DNA from: JBBIII01 sp037446575
Lineage (GTDB): Bacteria; Bacteroidota; Ignavibacteria; UBA10030
Direction: 5' to 3'
Assembly: GCA_037446575.1 (NCBI GenBank)
Contig: JBBIII010000016.1
Location: forward strand, 1 to 37,972
DNA: 37,972 nt
Under the pieces are notes generated by a model. The model did not search any database. It had not been told where the DNA came from and saw nothing but the letters and a program-made list of their open reading frames with translations. The position numbers and the translations under genes are program-made. Below are positions 24,384-34,274 of the stretch, one piece after another. Position 1 is the stretch's first letter; every line of letters begins with the position of its first letter.

Positions 24384-26417
24384 TTACCTCAAAAATAACA
24401 TTTTGATTATATATATTTTATCTCGAGTTTTTAGACGGGCAAAATATACGCCGGATGCAACGTATTTTCCACTTTCATCTTTCCCGTCCCATGTCTTTGT
24501 ATTCATTCCACCTAATGCGTTTCCACGGAAAAGTGTTTTAATACGTTGCCCTAAAATGTTATGTACTATTAACTCTGCCTCTTCGTTTCTTGGAAATTCA
24601 AAACGCAACTTTGTTTCTGCGTTAAACGGATTGGGATAGTTTTGATAGAATTTATATTGCTGTGGTAAAGTAGGCGTAATAGAAAGAAAAGTATCAATGC
24701 GAAGTTTATTTTGCGAATTAGGCGGAAACCGATAATATCTCCCGCTGTCATCTTCCATTTCAAAATATCCGGTAATTTTAACGTCGGCGTTAAAGCGAGG
24801 AATATTGCATTGATATTCGTTCGCATTTGCAGTCGGAAAAAGCGAAGTTGTATAATTCGTTATTCCATCGGTAAAATGTAAAAACACAGAATTACTGCGA
24901 ATTCCTGTGTTTGAAACAATTTTTATTGAGATTATTAAATTAGTCTCCTCAGCTTTTACTTCTGGAGCATTACTAAATACTGGACCTAAAGATAACGCCG
25001 TTTTATGAGCATCTAAAAATCCCCAGCCATAATAATTATTGGGATATGAAGCTGTTTCAAAAGGTTCTCTGGATAATCGAACTGCATTTTGCATAATCGC
25101 ATCACGCACTTGCATATTGGAAAGTTGCGGATGAGCAGATAAAACTAACGCGGCGGCGCCGGCTACTAAAGGTGTTGCGGCTGAAGTACCGTTGACACTG
25201 CCGTAGCTCGATGTTCCGCTTGCCCAATATACACCCATTCCCTGCGCAACAACTTCGGGCTTGATTCTTCCATCCGCCGTGGGCCCGGTTCCGCTGAATG
25301 TTGCAAGCCAGCCATCGGATGAAGTCGCACCTACTGCGATAATGCTGTCTGCATCAGCCAGAGATACTAATGTTGTATCTTTACGGCGCATTTGATTTCC
25401 GACGCCGTAAATATAACCATCGTTGCCCATAGCTGTTACTACAAGAACTCCTTTGCGCGCGGCAATTGTTGCGGCTTTTGCAACTTTTGTTGTTCTGCCG
25501 TTTAAATCGGATGTTGTGTAAAGCGGCGGCGTAAAATCTTTATAACCTAATGATGAAGATGAAATATCCGCGCCGAGTCGTTCAGCCCATTCTAAAGCCG
25601 CCACATAAGTGTCTTCTTCACTATGAAAGTCTGTATTACCACTGCTGTCCATCTCTGTTTTTGCAAGGAGAAAAGAAGCGCCGTACGCCGCGCCTATCAA
25701 TTTTCCGTTTTCAAATCCGCCGATAGAAGATAATACGCCTTGGCCATGATTGCCTTGAATCGAAATTTCGTACGGTTGACGATTTACGTCTTCTATATTG
25801 TGTATAAAATCATAAGTTGCTACGACATCTATATTTTTCAGAGCATTATGTATCCGATAATTATTAAACCCATCGTCAATTAAGCAAATTAATACTCCGT
25901 TGCCATTTACGCCGATTGAATGCAGGTCAGTTATTTTAATATTTTTCAGTTGCGTTTCAGAGTAACCGTAATTGAGCTCGGTTGATATAGACTGCTTTTC
26001 AATAGAACGCACGGTTTCAGTATACTGCGGTTGAAGAGGAGTGCGTTTAAGTATTGCAACAGGTTCCGTTTTAACGACATCTTGAATCATTTTTATAGAT
26101 TGAAGTTGTGAAGGAGTTGCCTCCACTGTGACCGCGTTAAGCCATCGAGAGACATTCTTGATTCTGGCGCCGGTTTGTTCTATTTGATTTATTAATGATT
26201 GAGATACCGGATAATCGAATTCATCTATTAGTCGCTCCGTCGGCAATGATTTTGCTCGGCGTTTTAATGCGCGTTCCGTAATGCCAAGCTCTTGTAAATT
26301 AGGATTGTAAGCTCCGATTTTTTTTTTATCGCGGAAGAATATCCAACTCTTCTGCGCTTCTGCAAATTCAGAAAATAGGTAGAACAGGCAAAATAAAATG
26401 AGAATCAAATTTTTCAT
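24384..26417 (-). CDS. Secreted subtilisin-like serine protease (S8) with C-terminal sorting domain
   Basis: Extracellular or surface protease. The 677-residue precursor has a signal peptide (about 1-21, ending AEAQ) and a propeptide-like region to about 165. The S8 catalytic domain has Asp181 (IDDGFN), His224 (GNHGQG), oxyanion Asn332 (AMGND) and Ser412 (NGTSAATPLVAG). A beta-rich linker follows. Residues 590-677 (YQNYPNPFN, ILGQRIKTL, TWDGKDESGKYVASGVYFARL) form a FlgD-like/type A sorting domain of the kind used by type IX secretion in FCB bacteria. The gene ends 34 bases before aspA and follows moxR by 23 bases. The substrate is unknown, and no T9SS machinery gene is in the window. Confidence 0.93.
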   Translation of the reverse strand: MKNLILILFCLFYLFSEFAEAQKSWIFFRDKKKIGAYNPNLQELGITERALKRRAKSLPTERLIDEFDYPVSQSLINQIEQTGARIKNVSRWLNAVTVEATPSQLQSIKMIQDVVKTEPVAILKRTPLQPQYTETVRSIEKQSISTELNYGYSETQLKNIKITDLHSIGVNGNGVLICLIDDGFNNYRIHNALKNIDVVATYDFIHNIEDVNRQPYEISIQGNHGQGVLSSIGGFENGKLIGAAYGASFLLAKTEMDSSGNTDFHSEEDTYVAALEWAERLGADISSSSLGYKDFTPPLYTTSDLNGRTTKVAKAATIAARKGVLVVTAMGNDGYIYGVGNQMRRKDTTLVSLADADSIIAVGATSSDGWLATFSGTGPTADGRIKPEVVAQGMGVYWASGTSSYGSVNGTSAATPLVAGAAALVLSAHPQLSNMQVRDAIMQNAVRLSREPFETASYPNNYYGWGFLDAHKTALSLGPVFSNAPEVKAEETNLIISIKIVSNTGIRSNSVFLHFTDGITNYTTSLFPTANANEYQCNIPRFNADVKITGYFEMEDDSGRYYRFPPNSQNKLRIDTFLSITPTLPQQYKFYQNYPNPFNAETKLRFEFPRNEEAELIVHNILGQRIKTLFRGNALGGMNTKTWDGKDESGKYVASGVYFARLKTRDKIYIIKMLFLR

Positions 26418-26440
26418 ACTAATAGAAATAAATCTGATAA

Positions 26441-27445
26441 TTACTGTTTAATATCTTGAAGCAGTTTTTCCACAATTTGAATAGCAGACATACCCTCAGC
26501 TTCAGCATTAAAACTTGTAACGATTCGATGACGTAATACAGGTCCGGCTATTGATTTAACGTCATCTATATCGGGTGTAAACCGTCCTTGAAGAATTGCC
26601 CGCGCCTTAGCGCCAAGAATCAAATATTGAGACGAACGAGGTCCTGCGCCCCAACGTATCCAATGTTTTATGTAAGCAGGTGCATTCATCGAAGTAGGTC
26701 TTGTACTATCTGTCAGCTTAACTGCATATTCTATCACATTATCAGCAACCGGCACGCTTCTTACAAGCTTCTGATAATTGATTATATCTTCTGCGGTAAG
26801 AATTTGTTTAATTGTTGCGCTATATTGGCTGGTTGTTGATTTGACAATTTGCACCTCTTCTTTAAATGAAGGATAATCGAGCCAAAGATTGAGCATAAAC
26901 CTATCGAGCTGAGCTTCCGGCAAAGGATATGTTCCTTCTTGCTCAATCGGGTTTTGCGTGGCAAGAACAAAAAATGGCTCTTCGAGTTTATAAGTAACAC
27001 CAGCGGCAGTAACGTGATGTTCCTGCATTGCTTCTAACAAGGCGGCTTGTGTTTTAGGCGGAGTTCTATTTATTTCATCGGCGAGAATTACGTTAGCAAA
27101 AACAGGTCCTCGAACATATTTAAACGACTTTTCTTTGGTCGAAATGTTTTCCTCGATAATTTCTGTTCCAGTTATGTCGCTTGGCATCAAATCTGGTGTA
27201 AATTGTATTCGACTGAATTTTAAGTCGAGAGCTTGTGATATTGTCTTTATCAATAAGGTTTTAGCTAAACCGGGCACGCCAACCAGCAAACAATGACCTT
27301 GTGATAGCAATGTAATGAACAAATGTTCAATTACAATTTCTTGTCCAATAATTACTTTTCCTATTTCAGCTCGAAGATCGGCGTATGATTTCGTTAGCAG
27401 TTTTACTGCTTCAACGTCGGTCATTTGTTTTGAATTTATAGCCAC
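26441..27445 (-). CDS. MoxR-family AAA+ ATPase
   Basis: Chaperone-like AAA+ ATPase. MoxR proteins usually activate metal- or vWA-domain-containing partners. The 334-residue protein has Walker A GVPGLAKT (56-63), Walker B VILADEIN (119-126), the MoxR signature PEAQLDRFML (175-184) after QNPIEQEGTYPL, and a C-terminal helical lid. The start is GTG at 27445, with GGTGA five bases upstream. An ATG seven codons later has no ribosome site. The usual partners (DUF58 and vWA membrane proteins) are not next to it. It sits between a SurA-like chaperone gene and a protease gene instead. Confidence 0.93.
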   Translation of the reverse strand: MAINSKQMTDVEAVKLLTKSYADLRAEIGKVIIGQEIVIEHLFITLLSQGHCLLVGVPGLAKTLLIKTISQALDLKFSRIQFTPDLMPSDITGTEIIEENISTKEKSFKYVRGPVFANVILADEINRTPPKTQAALLEAMQEHHVTAAGVTYKLEEPFFVLATQNPIEQEGTYPLPEAQLDRFMLNLWLDYPSFKEEVQIVKSTTSQYSATIKQILTAEDIINYQKLVRSVPVADNVIEYAVKLTDSTRPTSMNAPAYIKHWIRWGAGPRSSQYLILGAKARAILQGRFTPDIDDVKSIAGPVLRHRIVTSFNAEAEGMSAIQIVEKLLQDIKQ

Positions 27446-27499
27446 TATTTCACCGAAAATTGTTATAAAATAAAATTCCGTTCGTTAGATAGTAAAATA

Positions 27500-28768
27500 T
27501 TAGAGACGTATATCAACAAAAATAGTTTTTTTCAGACTTTCCACCCACTCTGAATATTGTTTATTACGTTTCATGTATAAAGCGAGTTGTTCCAATCTTT
27601 TAAAGTCCTCTGTTATGCTGATAGTATGCGGCTCAATTTTTTTTCTTAACCAAATAATATGAAAACCATAAGTATTTCCAATTGTTAATCTAAGGGGCGG
27701 GCTAATTTCTCCAGCTTTCATGCCTTTAACATGTTCAGCAAATTCATACTGCAATTGATCAACAGTTAATGTTCCCAAATCACCGCCAATGGTTTTTGTT
27801 TCTTCATCTTCAGAATATTTAGCCGCCAAAACCGTAAAGGATTCGCCTTTAAGCGCTCTATCCCGCAGAGCTTTAAGCGTGTCAACCGCCGCCGAGTCGC
27901 TTGCCGGTCCTTTTTCAATTTTCATTAAAATGTGCCGGGCGTGGACAGATTCGCCGCGTCTTTCAAGTAGTTGAATGATGTGAAAACCGAATTGTGTTTT
28001 TACAATATTGGATATTTCTTTTTCTTTCAGTCCGAACACAGTTTCTTCAAACTCGCGAACAAATGCGCCTCGTTTTTCCCAGCCCAAGTCGCCGCCGCTT
28101 GCAGATGAACCAAGATCGGTTGAATAACGCCGAGCAAAATCAGCAAAATCACCCCCTGCGCGAATACTATCTAAAATTGACAGCATAAAAGCGCGCACCT
28201 TTGAGTCGATGGATGTATCGGCTTTAGGCGCTATAAAAATATGGCTTAATTCGTATTCTTCGGGAACTTGCGGTAAGCTATCTTTATATGTTTTATAAAA
28301 CTCCTCAACTTCACGCCTCGATGAAGAAATTGAAGCTTCTCTTTGCTGTCGCAACTTTTGAACTAGAAGCTGATTTTTAATTTCTGTTCTATATTCGCGT
28401 TTAATTCGGGCTATCGATTTACCATAGATTTGTTCTACGCGTTTTTCAGAACCGACCTGCCTTATGAAATTTGATATTTGCTGATCTAATGCTCGTGTAA
28501 CTTCATCGTCTGTTACTTCTACACTGTCAATAATTGCCTGAGCTAGCACTAATTTTTCTGCTATCATTCCCTCTAATACTTGTTTTCGTAACTCTGGCTG
28601 GTTTGGATCTATTCGATTTTGTATAGCAAGAAAATTAACACGTTCGCTTAAATCCGATTCTGTAATTATCTCTTTATCAACAACAGCAACAATTCGGTCG
28701 ATTAAAGTTTGAGAAAATAAAAAGTTGGAAGATAACGCAATAGCTATAAGCGTAATTTTATATTTCAT
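27500..28768 (-). CDS. surA: SurA-like periplasmic peptidyl-prolyl isomerase/chaperone
   Basis: Periplasmic chaperone that escorts outer-membrane proteins to the Bam complex. The 422-residue precursor has a signal peptide (about 1-20, ending LFSQ), a SurA N-terminal helical domain starting LIDRIVAVVDKEIITESDL, and two parvulin domains at about 172-269 (LSHIFIAP to GFHIIQLLE) and 276-376 (ARHILMKI to YGFHIIWLR). This is the full SurA layout. It is the third of three consecutive SurA/parvulin-type genes and starts eight bases after the second. Confidence 0.92.
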   Translation of the reverse strand: MKYKITLIAIALSSNFLFSQTLIDRIVAVVDKEIITESDLSERVNFLAIQNRIDPNQPELRKQVLEGMIAEKLVLAQAIIDSVEVTDDEVTRALDQQISNFIRQVGSEKRVEQIYGKSIARIKREYRTEIKNQLLVQKLRQQREASISSSRREVEEFYKTYKDSLPQVPEEYELSHIFIAPKADTSIDSKVRAFMLSILDSIRAGGDFADFARRYSTDLGSSASGGDLGWEKRGAFVREFEETVFGLKEKEISNIVKTQFGFHIIQLLERRGESVHARHILMKIEKGPASDSAAVDTLKALRDRALKGESFTVLAAKYSEDEETKTIGGDLGTLTVDQLQYEFAEHVKGMKAGEISPPLRLTIGNTYGFHIIWLRKKIEPHTISITEDFKRLEQLALYMKRNKQYSEWVESLKKTIFVDIRL

Positions 28769-28776
28769 ATTAAATC

Positions 28777-29625
28777 CTATTTATCGATGTTTCCTGTTGT
28801 AGAATTGAATACTGTATCGACAAAAACCTCAATTGCATGTTTGGCGCGCAAATTTTGAACCAGTTGCTCATAAAGTTTTTGCCTTCTTAAGACAGTAAGT
28901 CTGCCGCGAATTTCCTGTTCCACAAAGGATATATCCGCTGTTTGTCCCTGTTTTAGATACCTCCAAACTATTAAAACATAATGTCCGTTTGCAGTATTTA
29001 TTGGATAGGAGGGTTCTCGCAATCCGGAGTTAGAGGCGACGCGCCACAACTCCACCGGCAACAATGAAGATTGTGTTTGATAAGATGAATCCAAGCGCAC
29101 AACAATCGAGGAAGCGCGCTGAGTTACTGCAGAATTCCATGCTGTTCCTTTTATTAACAGGTTGCGAAATTCCGTTGCGGCGTCTCGGTTTTTAAAAAGC
29201 GCATAACTTATCAAAGCAACGTCGTTAATAACTTTGAATTCATTTAAATTATTTTCATAATAACTTCGGATTTCCTGTTCGGAAATATTTGAAAGTTGTT
29301 GAGAATATACTTCTCTATCTAAAAGTGCGTTTATAATTAATTGGCGGCGTATATTTTCTATTTTCTGCTCTATATCATTTGACCGATCAAGTCCTTGAGA
29401 TATCGCTTCACGATAAAGTGATTCTTCGGTAAGCCATCTTTGAACGTATTGCTGAACTTGCACTGGAGAAAGTTCTTGAGAAGTGTCGATTTGTGCGCGT
29501 ATTTCTTCTAAAGATAATATTTTATTATCTAATCGAGCAATTGGCGTTTTTCCCGGCTCGGTTTTAGTACAACCAATAAAAAATGCTGATACAAATAGAA
29601 AAAAAATATATTTATTTGGATTCAC
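28777..29625 (-). CDS. SurA/PrsA-like lipoprotein with degenerate parvulin region
   Basis: A 282-residue lipoprotein precursor. The lipobox is FFIGC with Cys19. A SurA-N-like helical region follows (WLTEESLYREAISQGLD, then NALLDREVYSQQ and SEQEIRSYYENN). The second half aligns in outline with a parvulin domain, ending in NGHYVLIVWRYLKQGQ where active domains have FGYHII. However, the SHIL start motif is replaced by VALISYALF, so isomerase activity is doubtful. It is probably a membrane-anchored holding chaperone (inference). The start is GTG at 29625, inside the last codons of the upstream gene (14-base overlap) and preceded by AAGAAG. Confidence 0.78.
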   Translation of the reverse strand: MNPNKYIFFLFVSAFFIGCTKTEPGKTPIARLDNKILSLEEIRAQIDTSQELSPVQVQQYVQRWLTEESLYREAISQGLDRSNDIEQKIENIRRQLIINALLDREVYSQQLSNISEQEIRSYYENNLNEFKVINDVALISYALFKNRDAATEFRNLLIKGTAWNSAVTQRASSIVVRLDSSYQTQSSLLPVELWRVASNSGLREPSYPINTANGHYVLIVWRYLKQGQTADISFVEQEIRGRLTVLRRQKLYEQLVQNLRAKHAIEVFVDTVFNSTTGNIDK

Positions 29626-31603
29626 GCTTCTTCTTAAAAGCTTCTATTAGCTTTTCTTTATTTATAGCAACAGAATATTTAGTTTCTAAATCTTTTAACC
29701 ATTCCTTTTCACGCTTTTTCGATGCCATCTCTTGGTATTGGCTTGCAACCTCGGGCATTGCTTCGTCAAATGTTTTTATTCTGGGTTCATCAAAAGCAAT
29801 TGTTTTCAAAATTGACCAGCCATTTTCGTGTTTAAATGGAGCAGTAATACTGTCAACTGCCATTTTTGAAGCTTTTTTTGAAAGTTCATTATAAGCAAAA
29901 GGTTGAAATCCGTATTCGCCTTTTTTCTCTATTAAGGCATGTCGATTGGAATATTCTTCAGCAACTTCCGAAAAATCCTCACCATACTGCAAACGCCAAT
30001 ATGCTGATTTGATCGAGCTATCTGCCGTTGTGAAAATTTCTGCAAAATTGACTCGTTCAGGCCATCTATAATTTTCTTTATTCAATTCATAATATTCTCT
30101 TAGTATAGAGTCATTCACCATAACTTTTTTCCAGATTTCATCTTGTTCTATCCGATACAATAGAACGCCGTCTTCATACTCTTTCATCAACGATGCCAAT
30201 ATCGGATGTTTATGCCGTGCGTTTCGTGCGTATTCATCCGTTACGACTTCATCAATCAACTTGCCTATTAATATCCAAACATTGGCAGAGTTTAAAAGGT
30301 ACCCTCTATATTCGTTTGAATTAATCACTTTCTCCGCAAAATCGTTAACAGTAAATTGACGCATTGTAGTTTTAATCAGGGCAATTTTCAATTGTTCTGC
30401 TGTAAGCGTATCCTTCCATACTTCTTGCCCTGCTGATTTTGTAGTGTCGATAGATGAAATAAATTTATTTACTGCAACTGTATCTACGATTGGTTTGTAG
30501 ATGTTTTTTAATTTCTGAATAAATAATTTACGATCGGTTTGATAACGTCTTTGTTGGTATTGTGATTTTATTTCGTTATAAACCTCAGCAAATGGGGGGA
30601 AAGGTTTCTTTTCTGACAATTTAAAAATATGGTATCCGTAATTAAACTTTACTGGCTCAGATACTTCGCCGATCTTCATTCCAAAGAACAAATCGCCGAT
30701 ATGTTTTGGCAAACGGTCTCGCTCGTAGGTGCCAAGATCGCCATTATTAGGAATACTTGCTTGGTCATGAGTGTATTCTTTCATTAGGTCTTCGAACTTT
30801 TCGCCATTTTTAATTTTATTATATATCATCCTTACTGTATCGCGCACTTCAGCTGTGTCGCTAAGTTCTTCATTAAATCTGCGAAGTATGTGACTTATGC
30901 GAACCGAACCAGGGTTAGGTTGTTTAGCATGAACTTTAATTATATGATAACCAAATTGTGAGCGGACAGGTTTTTTTGTATATTCGCCCGGTTTTAAAGA
31001 ATAGCAAGCATCTTCAAATTCTGACACCATTCTACCAGCAGTAAATAAACCGAGATCGCCTCTGTTTGATTTGGCTGAAAGATCTTCCGAAAGCTGATAT
31101 GCTAGTGTATCAAACGGCGTTGTGGCAAGTTGTGTAATAGCATTCATTGCCCGTTCATAAGCTTTCAATGTGTCTTCTGGTTTAGAAGTCGGCGTTACAC
31201 GGAAAAGTATATGGCTGGCGTGTATCTCTTCTTTTTTTCTATTATATAATTGCTCTATACCCGGTTGTATTATCTCTTTTTCATCTACATAAGATTTTCC
31301 TACCAATATGTTATAAGATTCCAACTCGTTTATGATTGCAGTGTCTTTTAATAGCCCTTGATTACGAGCTTCTTTGACCTTAAGCTTAAATTTGACAAGC
31401 AAATTTAGAAAGTTATTGCGTTCATCAAGCGTTGAAACCGCGCTTGAATCCCAACCGGCGTTATTTTTTGCATAATTATCTTCAAATTCATGCAAAGTAA
31501 TTTTATCGTTGCCAATTGTAGCAACAATCGGATTTGATACGCCGCACCCAATAAAAAAAATCGTAACAATAACGCTAAATCCAAAAGCTATTATCCGAAT
31601 CAT
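29612..31603 (-). CDS. Parvulin-type peptidyl-prolyl isomerase lipoprotein with multiple PPIC domains
   Basis: A 663-residue lipoprotein precursor with lipobox FFIGC (Cys20). It has a SurA-N-like segment (about 26-110) and two clear parvulin domains at 127-226 (HASHILFRV to FGYHIIKVH) and 235-331 (RISHILRRF to YGYHIFKLS). A C-terminal part (about 500-620) looks like a third, diverged parvulin unit (NFAEIFTTAD to NGWSILKTI). It probably acts in the periplasm on exported or outer-membrane proteins. ATG at 31603 has AAAGAGG upstream. It is the first gene of the chaperone run and overlaps the next gene by 14 bases, so the two are likely coupled. Confidence 0.88.
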   Translation of the reverse strand: MIRIIAFGFSVIVTIFFIGCGVSNPIVATIGNDKITLHEFEDNYAKNNAGWDSSAVSTLDERNNFLNLLVKFKLKVKEARNQGLLKDTAIINELESYNILVGKSYVDEKEIIQPGIEQLYNRKKEEIHASHILFRVTPTSKPEDTLKAYERAMNAITQLATTPFDTLAYQLSEDLSAKSNRGDLGLFTAGRMVSEFEDACYSLKPGEYTKKPVRSQFGYHIIKVHAKQPNPGSVRISHILRRFNEELSDTAEVRDTVRMIYNKIKNGEKFEDLMKEYTHDQASIPNNGDLGTYERDRLPKHIGDLFFGMKIGEVSEPVKFNYGYHIFKLSEKKPFPPFAEVYNEIKSQYQQRRYQTDRKLFIQKLKNIYKPIVDTVAVNKFISSIDTTKSAGQEVWKDTLTAEQLKIALIKTTMRQFTVNDFAEKVINSNEYRGYLLNSANVWILIGKLIDEVVTDEYARNARHKHPILASLMKEYEDGVLLYRIEQDEIWKKVMVNDSILREYYELNKENYRWPERVNFAEIFTTADSSIKSAYWRLQYGEDFSEVAEEYSNRHALIEKKGEYGFQPFAYNELSKKASKMAVDSITAPFKHENGWSILKTIAFDEPRIKTFDEAMPEVASQYQEMASKKREKEWLKDLETKYSVAINKEKLIEAFKKKRESK

Positions 31604-31710
31604 AATTCAACCGACCTCTTTCTGTTTATAAATTGTGAATTAACTGATAAAAAAAGTAACCAAAAATGCCGCAGTAAGCAAGGAAACATAGCATTTTGTA
31701 TTAAATAGAA

Positions 31711-31730
31711 AGCCCTCCTTTCGAAGGGCT
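31711..31730 (-). terminator. Hairpin terminator after the ABC/DUF4340 module
   Basis: A perfect six-base-pair stem, AGCCCT at 31711-31716 with AGGGCT at 31725-31730, encloses an eight-base loop. On the minus strand it is followed by TTCTATTT. It lies 45 bases after the DUF4340 stop and about 110 bases before the start of the parvulin gene, so it separates two transcription units. The T tract is interrupted, so termination may be partial. Confidence 0.65.
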
Positions 31731-31775
31731 AAAAATTCATTACTTAATACTTTGTATTTCTTATACCCTTTTATA

Positions 31776-32666
31776 CTAATTCATGCTTTTTTCCACAATC
31801 TCTTTTTTTCTTTTTAATACTTGATTTGCTTTCCATTGATCTACTACAAACCACTGAGGTGAATTTGATGATTGCACATTATATTTGTTGTTTGTTTTAT
31901 CAAATGCAAATCTTATTTGTACGCCTGAATATCCAATAGTTGCATTAACCTTTGGAGAGATTGCATGATCAATAAAATCTTCTGCCTGCAAATTAGAAAG
32001 AGAATTAAGAATTCCATCTACAACGGATTGCTGAGCTTTCTCTTTTCCGACAAACCAAGCGCTATCTTGAAATGTTAATGCAAACAAAGTATCGCCATAT
32101 CGATATTGTATCTGTCTTAAGTTTTCCTTTTGAGTCGTAAAAATAGTCTTATCGCGCCAATCTTTTACCTGACGATTAAACATATAACTTTGCGCGCCTT
32201 GTATTAACAATACTTCATCGGAATTAATTTTCCGTGCGTAAGATTCTGTATAAGTTGGACCCATTTTACCAAGGATAAACGCCGCTTTTTCTGTATTCTT
32301 TTCATAAAGAAAGAGTTGCGTGCCGGCATTATCCACTTGGAAGATAACATGCTTTTCCGGTTTGTTAGATACGATGCTTTTTATTTCAAGATTCTTTACT
32401 TGATTAATTATATTGCCAACATTTGATTGATCGGCTTTATAGTTGATTGGCTGTGCAACAAACCATTCGACACCGCGCTTTTCTAAAACAACCGAAGCAT
32501 TAGTAGTTTTAATTTCAATCTTATCTATTAAAAGCGAATCTATGGTATACATAAAACCAGTGCTTGCCGAGCTTGAACTCAGTTCCCCCGGCTTTTGCAG
32601 CACTAATAACGAAATAATTACCAACCCGACAAATAAACCGATTAAAAAAATTGTGTTTCGTTTCAT
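31776..32666 (-). CDS. DUF4340 domain membrane-anchored protein
   Basis: A 296-residue protein with one N-terminal membrane helix (about 5-24, IFLIGLFVGLVIISLLVLQ) and a long beta-rich extracytoplasmic part with repeated units (LEKRGVEWFVAQPINYKAD and FQDSAWFVGKE). This is the pattern of DUF4340 proteins, which regularly follow GldG-like genes. The function is unknown. By context it is an accessory of the ABC-2 module upstream. It begins 33 bases after the gldG stop and is the last gene before the terminator. Confidence 0.82.
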   Translation of the reverse strand: MKRNTIFLIGLFVGLVIISLLVLQKPGELSSSSASTGFMYTIDSLLIDKIEIKTTNASVVLEKRGVEWFVAQPINYKADQSNVGNIINQVKNLEIKSIVSNKPEKHVIFQVDNAGTQLFLYEKNTEKAAFILGKMGPTYTESYARKINSDEVLLIQGAQSYMFNRQVKDWRDKTIFTTQKENLRQIQYRYGDTLFALTFQDSAWFVGKEKAQQSVVDGILNSLSNLQAEDFIDHAISPKVNATIGYSGVQIRFAFDKTNNKYNVQSSNSPQWFVVDQWKANQVLKRKKEIVEKSMN

Positions 32667-32699
32667 ATTAATAACAGAAAATTGGTTAATGATACATTT

Positions 32700-34265
32700 T
32701 TAAATTTGACTTTCCAAAGATCTTTTAAGAGTAACGCGTCTTCTCCAACGAAATAGTCCATAAGCAATTACAAGCAATGGGGGTAGAATCAGGTTGCCGT
32801 ACTTTATTAGCTTCTTTATTCCGTCTGATAATTGGTCAAGAGGCGGCTGTGAAATATTTTTCGAACGTATGGTTATTAATCCGGCGTCGTCTGCAAGGTA
32901 ATCTACAATGTTCACAAAGAAAGTTATATTCCCGCGGCTACTGGCAAAGTCGTCTTTCATAAAATCGCCATCGCCTACTACAATTAAGCGTGTTTCCGGA
33001 CTTTTTGTAGCTTCTGGAATAATTGATTTTCCTACAAAGTAGCTTTTAAACGAACCGCTAAGTATTGCCGCCATTGGAATATTAGATTCCGGTAAATCCT
33101 TTTGTGTGTAACGCTGTAAGGGGTCAATCATCATAAAGCCGGCTTGCCTGCCGCTATATTTTGAGGAGTGAATTAAAACATCTGCATTTACACCTTTGAT
33201 GGCAGCCAAACTTGTATCGAGCGAACTTACGAAATAAAAAATTATGCCTTGTAAATCTTTAACTATCGGATTATTTCGATCGAAATTAGAGGCATTAGGC
33301 AAATATGGGAATGGAATTTGACTTTGCATCTGAAATGGACCTTGCTGCTGCATAATTGTAACATTAGCGCATTGCGCATCACGAACTAAATCGCCATTAA
33401 TTCTAATTCCATAATTTTCAAGCAAATCTTCCAGACCCAAATCTATTGGCGAAGCAAATGGACGCCCCATTCTATTATTTGCTTGAAGCGAAGCATTCAT
33501 CTTATTGAGAAGAAATGCAACTTTGCCCCCGCGCATTATAAATTGGTCAATTTGATATTTTGCGCTATCCGAAAATTTGTTTTGCGGAGATATTACTAAT
33601 AATGCGCTAAGATCGCGTGGAATGGAAGAAATTCCTGAGCTTAAATCAACCGGAACTACATCGTATTGCGCCGCTATTCCTTCATTTGCGCGTCTCATGC
33701 TTGTAATATCGGGCTCGCCATTGCCTGTTGTATAACCGATGCGTTTCTTAACGCGAGTTGTAAGCCGCTTAATTGCAGAGCTGATATCATATTCTAACGA
33801 CCCGAGGTTCTGAATAACAGGCAAGTTTTCTTTTTTATCTTCATACATTAATACAAGTCCGAGGTAAGCGCGCTTAATTTCAAATTTATCCTCCTTAACA
33901 ACCTGCACTTCAACTGGAGGAATTCCAGCTTGTTGAGCTTCGCGTTCAATTTTTTCGCCTTCCGGATTGATAAAGTCAAATTGAAGATTTCCTTTTGCAT
34001 AAGCTTTATATTCATTAAGTATATCAAGCACTGCGCGTCGATTATTATTGTAAGGCGCCGGAAGGTCTTCTGTAAAATAAGCTTTAACCGTTATGCGGTC
34101 GTCGAGGTTGCGCACAAGGACTTTGCTTGCATCGGATAATGTATAAACGCCCGATTTTGTTAAATCGAGCCGTGCAAATATACGGACTGAAATAAAATTA
34201 ATTAAGGCGAGAATTCCGAGCACAAGTATTATGCGGATAAGCGTTTGAGTTTTTTTAGTATTCAT
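32700..34265 (-). CDS. gldG: GldG-like ABC transporter auxiliary protein
   Basis: A 521-residue membrane protein with an N-terminal helix (about 8-27), a large extracytoplasmic ABC_transp_aux-type domain, and a C-terminal helix (about 488-506) followed by a basic tail (RWRRRVTLKRS). Recognisable family stretches are LDLTKSGVYTLSDASK, VKAYFTEDLPAPYNNNRR, TTGNGEPD and VVGDGDFMKDDF. In Flavobacterium, GldA, GldF and GldG form an ABC complex linked to gliding. Homologues are widespread in non-gliding bacteria, so motility should not be assumed. It follows the permease after an AT-rich, heptad-like gap. Confidence 0.88.
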   Translation of the reverse strand: MNTKKTQTLIRIILVLGILALINFISVRIFARLDLTKSGVYTLSDASKVLVRNLDDRITVKAYFTEDLPAPYNNNRRAVLDILNEYKAYAKGNLQFDFINPEGEKIEREAQQAGIPPVEVQVVKEDKFEIKRAYLGLVLMYEDKKENLPVIQNLGSLEYDISSAIKRLTTRVKKRIGYTTGNGEPDITSMRRANEGIAAQYDVVPVDLSSGISSIPRDLSALLVISPQNKFSDSAKYQIDQFIMRGGKVAFLLNKMNASLQANNRMGRPFASPIDLGLEDLLENYGIRINGDLVRDAQCANVTIMQQQGPFQMQSQIPFPYLPNASNFDRNNPIVKDLQGIIFYFVSSLDTSLAAIKGVNADVLIHSSKYSGRQAGFMMIDPLQRYTQKDLPESNIPMAAILSGSFKSYFVGKSIIPEATKSPETRLIVVGDGDFMKDDFASSRGNITFFVNIVDYLADDAGLITIRSKNISQPPLDQLSDGIKKLIKYGNLILPPLLVIAYGLFRWRRRVTLKRSLESQI

Positions 34266-34274
34266 AGTTTTTCA

